Shown: piece by piece, positions 9,619 through 30,798 of the stretch
How the letters are laid out: each line of letters starts with the position of its first letter
Position numbering within the stretch: position 1 is the first letter of the stretch
DNA from: Acanthamoeba sp. SK_2022b
Lineage: Eukaryota > Discosea > Longamoebia > Acanthamoebidae
Assembly: GCA_027943245.1 (NCBI GenBank)
Contig: JANDJZ010000542.1
Location: 1 to 31,302 of the forward strand
Reading direction: 5' to 3'
DNA length: 31,302 nt
Translations under genes and position numbers: made by a program
The notes under the pieces: model-generated
The model's input: only the letters and a program-made list of their open reading frames with translations
What the model was told of the DNA's origin: nothing
Database searches by the model: none

Positions 9619-12175
9619 TCGGATGACGTGAGCACGTACGCCGATCTTGCGATCGTCGAGCTTGGTCTGTATGGTCAGCGTCCGCTGCACACCCTCTGCC
9701 TTTCGCTTTGCCTCGTTCACTGCGTGCGTTGTAATGAATGGTTCTGCCATTCGCCACGAGATTGAGAGAGAGAGAGAGAGAGAGAGGACTGTCACACACC
9801 GTCTTCGGCAATCTGCGAGATCTTGGCGATGGCCATCTTGACGTCGTGGTAGTCGCAATGCTCGGGCCACGTGTGCTTGAACAACTCCTACAAAGAGGAG
9901 TTTTAGCCAACCGGTTGTTTTTCTTGTTAAGCGTGCTCGACAGGCTCGTATTAGAGGCATACCTTCAGCAACAGCACATATCTAGGTATCCTTTGTACGG
10001 GGCTCTGCATGCCGTGAGTTGACACGTCAGCAAAACCAACGCGGTGTTGCAGGAAAATTTAGCATTTAAAATCGAAATTTATCATTTAAAACCAGGAAAT
10101 ATAAAAATTATACAATTATAATGTGATATTAAAAAAGAGGAGAAACGTACAATCAGCAGCGAACAAAAGTCGAGGTTCTTGCATCGATAGTGCGTGATTG
10201 CCGTCTGGTCGTTATGACATCAAATGACATGTCAGCATCGAGGCGGCGCGGACGCGCCCAGGGATCGCTCCCCGGAGCACAGGTGACGGGAGAGGTGCGA
10301 GGGAGGCCCGTACGTCGAAGAAGCTCTTGTAAGTGTGGAAGGTGAGCGACTGTTGGTAGGCCTGCACCGCCGTCTCGTAATTGACCACGTACTGCTGATA
10401 CTCGGTCGAGAACACTTCCTGAAGCAGCAACTGCAGTGCGTGTAGCGCGGGTGAGCTCTTTGAGTGCGGCGAGTGTGAAAAGGGTGACAAGGGCGCACAC
10501 CAGCCCGTTGAAGATGGATCCGATCTGTCGGTGGTGGGCGTACGAGGCCACGGCCGCGTTCAAGGCGTTCGAAAAGCTGAGGTGCAGCTTGTAGATACGC
10601 TGGCAGTTGGAGTGCAACACGCTCAACTACGCCGTGTGAGTTGCACGCGCGTTGACATTTTCAAAAAATTAATTGATTTTAGATATTAATTAAGAAAAAT
10701 AAAAGTACAAAAAATGACAAAGAAAGGAAGAGGTACGTTGAGTCGGATGTGGGACGACTGCGCCGAGTCGAGTCGAGCGTTGAGCGTAATCAGAGGCTCG
10801 AAGATGACCTCGATGGTGGTGAGCAGCAACGACACGTAGTTCTTTTCCGTCTGCGCGATCTCCTCCATCACGCTCCGCCGCTTCCGAGCCATGTCCTCTG
10901 CCGTCCTCGCCCGCATTAGGCTGGCATGCGCGCACGCACTAGGGGAAGAGCGAACGCACTGAGCTCGGCGTATCTCTTACGGGCCAGCCGACCGCGCACG
11001 AGCGCCTGCAGTATGACGACATCTCGCGCCATGGCCCGGAGCCTGAGCGCCTTGAGCTTTGGCTCTGCGCTCACTACCAGTTCAAATGCATGCGCGCGCA
11101 CAGTTGATTAATGAACGCCTTACACTCGCAAGCACACGCACACACCGCACCTGGGAGGACCAGCGTCGACCCCGGCGATCCCGACGCCTTCTTCCAGCTT
11201 CTCCGATATGTATCAGGGGATTCGGGGGACTCTTCGCCCTGGCTGGACTCTCTGTAGAGGGGCATGAACGTCTGTTGAGCTTCATCATGCGTGGCTTGAC
11301 CCCGCGCACACGCACGCACCTTCGGGTGATGTTCACTCCCGAATCGGATGCGGTGAGTCGATGGGTAGGTGAGGGGTCAGTTCGGGAAGGCGCTCGAGGC
11401 GACGCTGGCTCCCTCGGAGACGGCAGGCTCGGGGCCAACGAGAGACTCCTCCGCGGTGAGGCCAAGGAAGCCGAAGGTGGGGGAGAAAGAGACGATACGG
11501 GGGACAATGAGACCGAGGACTGGTAGGCGGCCTGGCCTTTCTCAAAGACGACGCTGCCGCGTGGCGAGGAGGCCACGTAGTCGGCCAGAGACGCCGCGAG
11601 CAATGGCTTCATCCACATCTTCATCTCCATCTCGCTCTCGGTGTGGAAATAGAAGACCTCCTTGCCGCCTGGTCGACACAGTGTTGTGCCGCGTCAAGAA
11701 AGCGTGTGGGCGCGCAAGTGGAGAGGGGTAGTGTACGGGTGGTGATGCGGAAGAGGCCCACCTGTGAGGCTGCCACAATCGGCTGTGCTTCTGGTGTGTC
11801 TATGACGCTGCCGGTCACCAATATCGCGGCTTCTGGTCTGGCTTTCTGTACGCCGAGGCGAGAGAGAGAACAGGTCTTGAGCCAGAGCGAGAATGAATGA
11901 AATAGAGACAGGCGACGTACAACATTGGCGTTGGGAAAGCGGTAGAGCCATCCTTCATAGAGCACAAAGAAACGTCGGCGCCTCTTAGTGGGGTTATCGA
12001 CGTCAGACCAGTCCAAGAAGCCAGCCACGGGCCTCGGACCGCCGGTTTCTCTTGTGCTGCGAGCCGTTTGCGCCGACTGTCGCTTTGCAATCACGCTACC
12101 CCCACTGCCGACCACGAGCGGCAACTTGGGCCGGGTTCGTGGCACCGAGGGCGACCATTGTGCCGAGGGCTCCAT
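8929..12175 (-). CDS. Rho guanine-nucleotide exchange factor, PH-IQ-DH-PH
   Basis: Predicted to activate Rho-family GTPases at membranes. The 616-aa product starts MEPSAQWSPS. Residues about 52-147 are an N-terminal PH domain (GFLDWSD...RRFFVLYEGWLYRF...LFRITTRGKEVFYFHTESEMEM), complete only after joining exons 1-3. A Ser/Pro/Arg-rich linker follows. Residues 287-303 are an IQ motif (VVILQALVRGRLARKRY) likely to bind calmodulin or a light chain. Residues about 307-510 are the DH catalytic domain: helix 1 SVMEEIAQTEKNYVSLLL, and the signature SPVQRIPRYVLLLK at 460-473, which is its own 42-nt exon. Residues about 530-615 are the second PH domain (VFLFSDQLI...VFIVKCANGRKTKWQT...CDSWVQDI), ending in TAG at 8931. 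The exon 5/6 join (10960/10897) is the least certain; the alternatives keep frame less well. Confidence 0.9.
9134..9199. repeat. (CA)n tract in intron 13 of the RhoGEF gene
   Basis: About 33 units, read as (TG)n on the sense strand, close to the donor at 9219. Confidence 0.95.
9546..9617. repeat. (TG)n tract in intron 12 of the RhoGEF gene
   Basis: About 36 units, read as (CA)n on the sense strand. The opposite orientation to the neighbouring tract at 9134 shows that strand is not fixed within one gene. Confidence 0.95.
9764..9787. repeat. (GA)n tract in intron 11 of the RhoGEF gene
   Basis: Twelve GA units between the exons ending at 9800 and starting at 9719; on the sense strand it is a (TC)n pyrimidine run. 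Confidence 0.9.
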
Positions 12176-12389
12176 CTCTATTCTTAAATCTATAGGTAAC
12201 TCGTCTAATTCGAGGTAAACTTTACCACAATACCGTCAGCTCCTTAAGCTCGAGATACCTTGCGAGCAGGCTTCACCCCACAAAGTTTGAAAAGGTCTTG
12301 TCTTGTTGTTTCTTGTCGACAATTATCGCTCACAAATTTGTTTTTAAATCTTTTTTGAATTGTGCAGATTAAAGCTCTGGGCGGGGACG
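12176..12389. promoter_or_regulatory. Divergent intergenic region between RhoGEF and BTB genes
   Basis: A 214-bp gap between two diverging start codons (12175 on minus, 12390 on plus). It is AT-richer than the exons at both ends and must contain both promoters. No specific element is recognised. Confidence 0.5.
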
Positions 12390-13984
12390 ATGGAGAAGGA
12401 GGACGAGCCTGCAGTGGGCGAAGCTGGTTCGCACAGCTCCTCGGCTCGCTTCTCTTCAACTGCAGACGGCAGCCAGAATGCTGGCACTGCATCTCCCCCC
12501 TCCAAAAATCAGCGCTTACGCGGCGCATCATCGGGCAGCAGCGGCAGTTTCCTCATTGACGCGCTCAAGAAGACCAAGAGAGGAAAGAAGCACAAGAGCA
12601 AGCAGCTCAAACAGCGCAAAGGTTCCGTCGGCTTTGAATCAGCCAATTTGGACCCGTCGAACAGCACTTCACCTTCCTTTGCGTCTCAGTCGTCATTCGT
12701 CCTGCACCACTCCCCTGCGCCCCAGCCCTCCTCCTCCTCCTACTCTGCACAGCAGGTCTTGTCCATCAGCACCGACAGCGCCTGGTCGACCTCCTCCACT
12801 TCGCCTCCCACTCCCTTCTCCCTCTCAGGTACCTCTCCTCTCTTGGCTTCGCTCTTTGGTGTCGCGCATGCGTGCGTGCGTGGGCCTCACGCTGAACCCG
12901 GGCCGTCACTGCGACGCAGATATGAGCGACAACGTCGAACGCCGGTTTCTGAACACGAGCTTTGGCACGGACCGCTCGTCGGTCTCCAGTCCCTACGACC
13001 GGCGGAGCAGCGCCGGCGTCAGCGGCGCCTCCACGCCGTCCTCCTTCTCTCCCGGCACCTCGCCCTCGCTCTCCTGCTCGCCGCTGCTCGCCGCCGCCTT
13101 CGTCGCCGACGCCCGACGATCGTTTGGCGAGGAGGCCACGGCCACGGCCACGACGTCATCGCCAACCAGCAGCACGACGGCCGCTGGTGGCGTGGCGGGC
13201 AAGAAGAAGGTCAAGAAGGCCAAGGGCAAGCGCGAGCACAAGAAGAAGGGCTCGGAGTCTGGCAGCAAGCTCATATTGATGTCGACATCACCACTGTCCA
13301 CGTCCACGTCCACGTCCACGTCCACGACGCCGTCGGGGACGTCGCCGATGGGATCGTCGCCCTCTGCATCGCACTGGTCCGCGGCGCCGAGCGGATTTCA
13401 GTACGAACGGCTGTCGATGAACGTCGACCTCGACAGCCTCAAGAAGAAGGTCAAGCCCAAGCGATGCGAGGCCGACATCTTCCGGGACGGCTTCCGTCAC
13501 TTTCTGCTCAGCGGCGACTACTCCGATCTCACCCTCGAGTGTGAGGTAGCTCTCTTGCTCACTCCCCGCCCGCACGCATGCATGCACATAACCACCGTAC
13601 CTCGTTGCGTTGCGTTGCGTTGCGTTGCGTTGCGTTGCGTATAGGGCAAGGAGTACCGGGTGCATCGACTGTTGCTGTCTTACTCGTCCGAATACTTTTC
13701 GCGGCTTCTGCTGAGCAACTTCCGGGAGGGCCGACAGACCTACATCCACCTCCGCTTCCCCGATCCCGCCAACGTTTTCCCACTCGTGCTTCAGGTAACG
13801 TAGCAGTAGCAGTGGTGGTGATGGTGGTGCGATCATACTTGCGGTCAGGGCTGACGACGACCTCTACTTCACGCAGTTCATCTATCAAGGCCACGTCACC
13901 ATTGCGGAAGACAACGTGATACCGCTCCTGGCCATGGCTGACCACTACCTCGTTCAAGTACCGCTGACCGCCATGCGCGCTTGT

Positions 13985-14043
<59 letters not shown>

Positions 14044-14541
14044 ACACACAAGGCAAGCTCACTCTGTGTCATGTATTGCCGGCTTCCAGGAGTTGCAACA
14101 GATGTGCAGCGACTTTGTCAACCAGACGCTATCGCGAGACAACGCCCTCGACCGGCTCAGGCGGGCGATCGACTTCAACAGCGAGGAGGTCATCCTCAAG
14201 TGCCTGCTCGTCGCCGCCAAGAATTTCTCTCACGCTTCCCTGAGCAAGGCCAACTACGCGTTCCTGCCAGTGGACATTTTCCTGATGCTGCTCAACCACC
14301 GCTACCTTGCCGTCAAGAGCGAGCATCTCCTGTTCAACACCGTGTGCAGCTACGTCGAGGTACGCACACCGCCAGATCAGCGAACGGCATGATCATCGCG
14401 GGCCTCATGACTGGATCAAACAACAATGTCCATCATGCTCTCGCGAAACAGGTACATCGCGATGGCTTGACCGAGGAACAAATCAACGAGCTCATGGAGG
14501 CCGTTCGCTTCCGATGGCTCTCATATGAACAACTCGAAGAG

Positions 14542-14613
<72 letters not shown>

Positions 14614-14839
14614 CACAAATGCTCGCCTGGTGATGTAAGCTCACATCACCGGAACAGGCCGCACGGAACACGTTGGTGCCGCGCCACCTGCTGGTGGAGG
14701 CACTCATGGCCATCCTCCGCGACCAGAAGCACCCAGACCTCAAGCCGCTCCACGAAGACAACCCCAGGTTAGTGCGGAGCTTTGGTCTAACCCCGGTGCC
14801 CACTTCCACGTTACTTTACCCAACGCACTCAATGCTGTG

Positions 14840-14903
<64 letters not shown>

Positions 14904-15851
14904 GCTGCAGGAACGTGTGTCGTACGGCATTGAGTTCGAATACCAGAGTGGCGTTGAGAACAACGACATCTTCTGGTGGATCGGGACCAACTCCGGCACG
15001 GACAGTTGGCAGAACCCGGGGCTGTGCGGCAGGATCAAGGTACGCCTTGATTCTCGAGAGCGATGGTCTATCGCGGTGGTGTGATGCGCGCGGAAAGCTC
15101 ACCGCATGCTCATGCTTTCTCTCTAGGTGGCAATCTCGTCGATTGAGAAAGGCGACCCCACGAGCCTGTTCTTTCAAGAACCCTCCGAATTCTGGACCAA
15201 GGTATGTGAGGCACAGCACAGCACAGCACAGCACAGCACAGCACAGCACAGCACAGCACGGGCTATCCAGTACTGGGCTAATGAGGGATGATGACAAAAC
15301 ACGCACGTTGCTAGGACGTGCCGGCTTCGTGGGTGCAGTTGGACCTTGGCCCGAACCGAGCGGTGGTGCCTACTTACTACACTGTGAGACACGGAGGCAC
15401 GTTCAAGGCCGACAGCCTGCGCACATGGGACTTCCAGGGCTCCGTGGACGGCACGAGCTGGTCCCTCTTGCGTCGTCACGTCAATGACGAAGTACGTGCA
15501 CTGTGTTGTCAATGAGTGTGTAGCGTGTGTGACCCGCAAGTTGGAGTGAGCCCTCATGTCGTGGCTGCTGCGTGACAGTCTCTCAACGACCTGTTCGCCA
15601 CGCATTCCTGGTCGATCGAAGGGCAAACGAAAGCATACCGCTTGTTTCGCATCCTGCAGACGGTACGGTGACCTGCCCACTCTTCTCTCTCGCTCTCTGG
15701 TGACCAACGTTACCCGCCAACACAGGGGCACAATTCATCGAATCACAACTTTTTGGTGCTCTCGGGCCTGGAGCTTTACGGCGCTCTCTACGAGGGCAAC
15801 ATCGAGGAAATCAACCGCGACCTTCACGATGCCCATCTCGCCTACTCCTGA
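12390..15851 (+). CDS. BTB-BACK protein with C-terminal discoidin-like (F5/8-type) domain
   Basis: BTB-BACK proteins are commonly Cullin-3 adaptors that bring substrates to ubiquitin ligases. The 787-aa model starts at ATG 12390 (MEKEDEPAVGE). Residues 1-330 are low-complexity: Ser/Thr/Pro-rich with three Lys-rich patches (KKTKRGKKHKSKQLKQRK; KKKVKKAKGKREHKKK; LKKKVKPKR) and an (ST)n run from a TCCACG hexamer repeat near 13297-13328. The BTB domain begins about residue 335 (FLLSGDYSDLTLECE, then GKEYRVHRLLLSYSSEYFSRLL). BACK follows at about 433-552 (SRDNALDRLRRAIDF...FLPVDIFLMLLNH). Residues about 590-780 are discoidin-like (DVPASWVQLDLGPNRAVVP; GSVDGTSWSLLRRHVND; FLVLSGLELYG). The stop is TGA at 15849. 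Ligase-adaptor function is inferred from architecture only; the C-terminal domain may bind the substrate. Confidence 0.88.
13604..13640. repeat. (CGTTG)n pentanucleotide array in intron 2 of the BTB gene
   Basis: Seven units running directly into the ATAG acceptor at 13644. Confidence 0.95.
13987..14051. repeat. (CA)n tract in intron 4 of the BTB gene
   Basis: Pure CA to about 14033, then CG-interrupted CA to 14051. Confidence 0.95.
14544..14612. repeat. (CA)n tract starting at the donor of intron 6 of the BTB gene
   Basis: The intron begins GTACACAC at 14542, so the donor itself merges into the repeat. Confidence 0.95.
14842..14901. repeat. (TG)n tract ending at the acceptor of intron 7 of the BTB gene
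   Basis: Thirty TG units run straight into the TAG acceptor at 14901-14903, leaving no ordinary polypyrimidine tract. Confidence 0.95.
15211..15259. repeat. (GCACA)n pentanucleotide array in intron 9 of the BTB gene
   Basis: About ten units beginning nine bases after the donor at 15202. Confidence 0.95.
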
Positions 15852-15990
15852 GCCATAGCCTGCCCAGTTCTGGCCAGATGGTTTAGGGGTGTCGTTTTTA
15901 AGAAAGGAGGATAAAACCGACTGTCTCTTTCCGATCGTGCTTGTAATTGTTTAGCAACCGCGAGCGAGCAGGGCTCGCAAGTTGGGCAAG
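15852..15990 (+). promoter_or_regulatory. Short spacer between BTB stop and TOR start
   Basis: The 139 bp here must hold the BTB 3' end and the TOR promoter and leader. It includes GGATAAAAC near 15909, a possible TATA-like element about 80 bp before the ATG; this is a guess from position only. Confidence 0.35.
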
Positions 15991-27910
<11,920 letters not shown>

Positions 27911-28003
27911 ACTCTGATCGTTGATGTGATTTTTATTATAGTTGATACTCATAAACAACACATGACCCATAACGTGGCATGGTGGTGAGGCGATCATCAA
28001 CAG

Positions 28004-28270
28004 GAGGTTCTGCGCCTCGAGGCCGAGCTCCTCCGCGAGCAGGAGATGGAAGCCCCGGCCGGCGCGATGGCTGCCGCGTGTCGGCAACGACCAACGGGAT
28101 CATTCCGCTGGCCGACGTGGAGCAGATCGACGTATTCAAGGGCAAGAAGGGCGGCTTCCAGGTCAAGACCCTGGAGCGCACCTACCTTCTCCAGGCCGAC
28201 GAGGTACCAGCAGGGTGGACCGACCGGCGTTCGAGGAGTGGCGGCCCTGGTACAGCTCGGATTGGCTGTG
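28004..28270 (+). pseudogene. Broken PH-domain exon fragment
   Basis: Ninety-four bases after the TOR stop, a good acceptor (CAACAG, ending 28003) opens a helical frame (EVLRLEAELLREQEMEAP). The sequence then reads as the middle of a PH domain in a second frame (GIIPLADVEQIDVFKGKKGG, then FQVKTLERTYLLQADE) from about 28078 to 28203. A final-helix-like piece (PAFEEWRPWY) appears in the third frame from about 28224. No start codon, upstream exon or complete domain is present, and TOR directly precedes it. It therefore looks like a truncated, frameshifted remnant of a PH-domain gene, not an active gene. The alternative is an assembly join or base-calling errors within a real gene. The PH identity is fairly clear; the pseudogene status is inferred. 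Confidence 0.5.
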
Positions 28271-28413
28271 GTGCGCGGCACGGTTGTCCTGGAAAAAGGC
28301 CGAATATCATACCATTTATGGAAGAAAGTCGCTTCAAAAATCAATTTTATTCATTCATTTTTGGAATTCCACATCAGCCGGGGTACGCCACGCTTGCGCC
28401 ATCCACCCACCCG

Positions 28414-29233
28414 CCAGCATCAAGGGGTGGCCCTCCTTCATCAAAATGAAGGAGAGAAGGCAGCCTGGGTCTTCTCCACACCACAGTTACTGTGAGGGCA
28501 GTGCCTGAAGCATGCCCAGTGGCCTACCCCACCCTAAGCACCTTAAGTCTTCTGAGCCCTCATGTCTCATTGTGCAATGAGGCAGGGGCCAGGGATACCT
28601 GCCCCTCCTCACTCAACAGGGTCCAGCATAAAACATGCCTAACCTTGTGTCATCATGGATCAGAGCCCCAGCCAGGGAGTGCCCTGATGTGATGATTATC
28701 AATGCAGACCTCTTGTGAACATACCTCATCTATAGAGCACCCAAGTCAGTCATAGTGCATGAAGTGGTAGCATGGGAGGGGGTAATGCACCTCATGGCAG
28801 GCCAATTGAGCACCACATCTTTGACATGCTGGTGTAGCAGTGTCCTTCAAAGACCAGGGCATGGCTATTCAGTGTCCTCTGTGAGTACCTCCTCTACTCT
28901 GCCTGGCTCAATGTAGCAGCAGTGGGGAAGGCCATGGTCAAGGTAGAGGAAGAAGAGGTTGTGGTGAAGGTGGCAATCAAGCTTGACTCAGGGATGTCAT
29001 TGGCTGAGATCAGCAGCATGGCTGCAGTTGTTGTGCTTCTTGCCTGCAGGATGAGCTTCATCTGAAGGAGGGAGGTGCCTAGCTTGGCCACAATGGCAAT
29101 GCTGATAACAGGCAAGAGCACAAGAATGAGGTGAGGAGACATGTTGGTGTAGACGAGAGTATGTAGTGTTCTGTGGTAGAAGAAAGCAAAGAAAATGAGG
29201 ATCATGTAGCACTTCCTTCTTGTACCCTTTAGC
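28414..29233. other. CpG-void block of about 820 bp
   Basis: Positions 28414-29152 contain no CG dinucleotide at all, and 29153-29233 contain one. G and C together make up roughly half the bases, so several dozen would be expected, and CG is common on both sides. TG and CA are abundant. Interrupted open frames are seen: one on plus from ATG 28635 to TAG 28914 broken by a single TGA at 28716, another on plus ending TGA near 29060 with a valine/glutamate-rich stretch, and one on minus from 29463 to 28894 that crosses into the CpG-normal flank. None matches a family I recognise, and I call no gene. No terminal repeats or target-site duplication were seen by eye. Confidence 0.8.
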
Positions 29234-29975
29234 CGGCACATCAAGCGTCTACAAAAAACAGACTTGGCCAATGGCAGCCAAAGGCCAAAGAGCTGGGTTG
29301 CCTGCGCTTCGTTGACCGACCCGCGACCAGTCGAACCTACGTGGGCGGTCTCTTTGAGCGTACGCAGCCCTTCCCACAAAGCTCGTTTGCTGGCCTCTGT
29401 CAGAAACTCCGCCAAGCTCCGGTGAACCATAATGGCTGGGTGCTGGCGGGGAGCGGCCTTCAAGTAGGGCGGGGCTACGGTAAGAGTTGTAGACCGTACT
29501 CTTCAGGATCATATTCCATAGTATTGAGTCTATAGTCTTGTATCCCTTAAACAAGACGAGCCCACTGGGTATGGATGATGACTCCTGTCCCTCGCTCCTG
29601 AGCGCGAAGTGCTGCGTTACGCACACAGCGCCTGCGCGTCCCCTCGGGGGCGTGCATGGCCTGGCGTAACGCGTTGATGACCGTTCCTTACACCGTAATG
29701 CCAAGGGTTGGGTGTGGGATGGAGCGTGTGGATGTCCGACCTACCTTTCATTTTGCTTCTGCGTTAAAACTTGGTGTTGCATTTTTATATTTTAATCATT
29801 CTGGGCTTGCCAGGGAAAACCGTAGAAGGCCCTACGTCTACGCCAACATCGCCAGGGACGAGCACAACATTTCTGTAAGATTTTTTGAAGGCCTCTGAGT
29901 AAGAGGCAGAGGAGGGAAGAGAAAGGTCCTCCAACTCTCCCCCCAGGTCGTCCTGATCGTCAATTTCGAAGTCAA
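29234..29975. other. Intergenic region upstream of the ankyrin gene
   Basis: CpG-normal, mixed composition. The minus strand has open frames (29463 into the CpG-void block; 29704-29249) without domain signals or convincing splice structure. A nested inverted repeat lies at 29614-29672. The last 280 bp, including an AT-rich patch near 29780-29800, is the presumed promoter of the ankyrin gene. Confidence 0.4.
29614..29672. other. Nested inverted repeat (possible structured element)
   Basis: Outer arms GCGTTACGC (29614-29622) and GCGTAACGC (29664-29672) are perfect reverse complements. Inside, GCGCGTCCCC (29634-29643) can pair with GGGGGCGTGC (29646-29655) with two G-U pairs. It fits no tRNA or 5S pattern. 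It may be chance in GC-rich DNA. Confidence 0.35.
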
Positions 29976-30744
29976 ATGGATCTGTTCGAGCAGTCGAAGA
30001 GAGCATCGGCGAAGGACTTCAAGAAGTTCCTCAAGTCTGCTGGCAAGGATGGAATCAAGAGAACCAACGATAAAGGCCAGACGTTGGCCCACACCGCAGC
30101 AGAGGGTGGCAACCACGAGGTCCTTAAGATTCTCCTCACTAAGAACAAGCTGGCCCACACCGTGAACATCAAGGATGGATTTGGTGGCTGGACGCCCCTC
30201 CATTACGCCGCCGATGGCGGCCATCTCGAATGCATTGAGCTTCTCCTTCACCACGCCGCTGGTACCTTTGAATTGGTGAATCAAGCCATTACTTTCTCTC
30301 ATTCGACTACTCTCTCTCTCTCTCTCTCTCTCTTAAGACGTGACCGCGACGACTAGGGACGGAGACACGCCGCTGCACTATCTGGTGCGCGCCAAAGGAC
30401 GCCAGGCCGACACGAGCCACTACTACAAGCTGCTCAAGACCATTCTCAAGTACTTACGTCTTCCCCCCCTTTGCTCTTTCGCCCACGGGGTGCTCATCGC
30501 GCGTGCATGGCCAGCACTCGAGGAGTCGACGTGAACGCCCACAACTCGAACGGGGAGGCCGCGCTGCACCTCGCGGCGATGGGCGGTCACGACGAGGTGG
30601 CCAACCTCCTGCTGAACCATGGCGCCGATATCGACGCCAAGTCCAGGTCCGTACGCCGCTCTCCCGATGTTTCTGCCAGTCTCGCGCTGCGCGCTGCGCG
30701 TTAGTGATGTGAGCCACACCACTCCAACCGTGCATGTGCGTGTG

Positions 30745-30798
<54 letters not shown>

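Larger units (their letters stand above)
8929..12175 (-). other. Exon model of the RhoGEF gene
   Basis: Exons in transcript order: 12175-11921, 11845-11737, 11668-11320, 11251-11151, 11064-10960, 10897-10737, 10626-10501, 10430-10314, 10204-10151, 10004-9963, 9887-9800, 9719-9640, 9309-9220, 9102-8929. They total 1851 nt and every join keeps frame. Confidence 0.8.
12390..15851 (+). other. Exon model of the BTB-BACK gene
   Basis: Exons: 12390-12828, 12920-13545, 13645-13794, 13877-13957, 14090-14359, 14452-14541, 14658-14767, 14904-15039, 15127-15201, 15315-15491, 15579-15662, 15726-15851. They total 2364 nt. All joins keep frame. Confidence 0.85.

Noticed and set aside
28414..29233. Human or other vertebrate contamination
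   Set aside because: Low CpG resembles vertebrate DNA, but the edges sit in continuous sequence and I recognise no vertebrate repeat. It cannot be excluded without a search, so it is listed as the main alternative and not as the call.
28894..29463. Minus-strand open frame of 189 codons spanning the CpG-void block edge
   Set aside because: It crosses the abrupt composition boundary, and its hydrophobic stretch matches no family I recognise. Plus-strand frames over the same bases are equally open, so coding strand cannot be decided.
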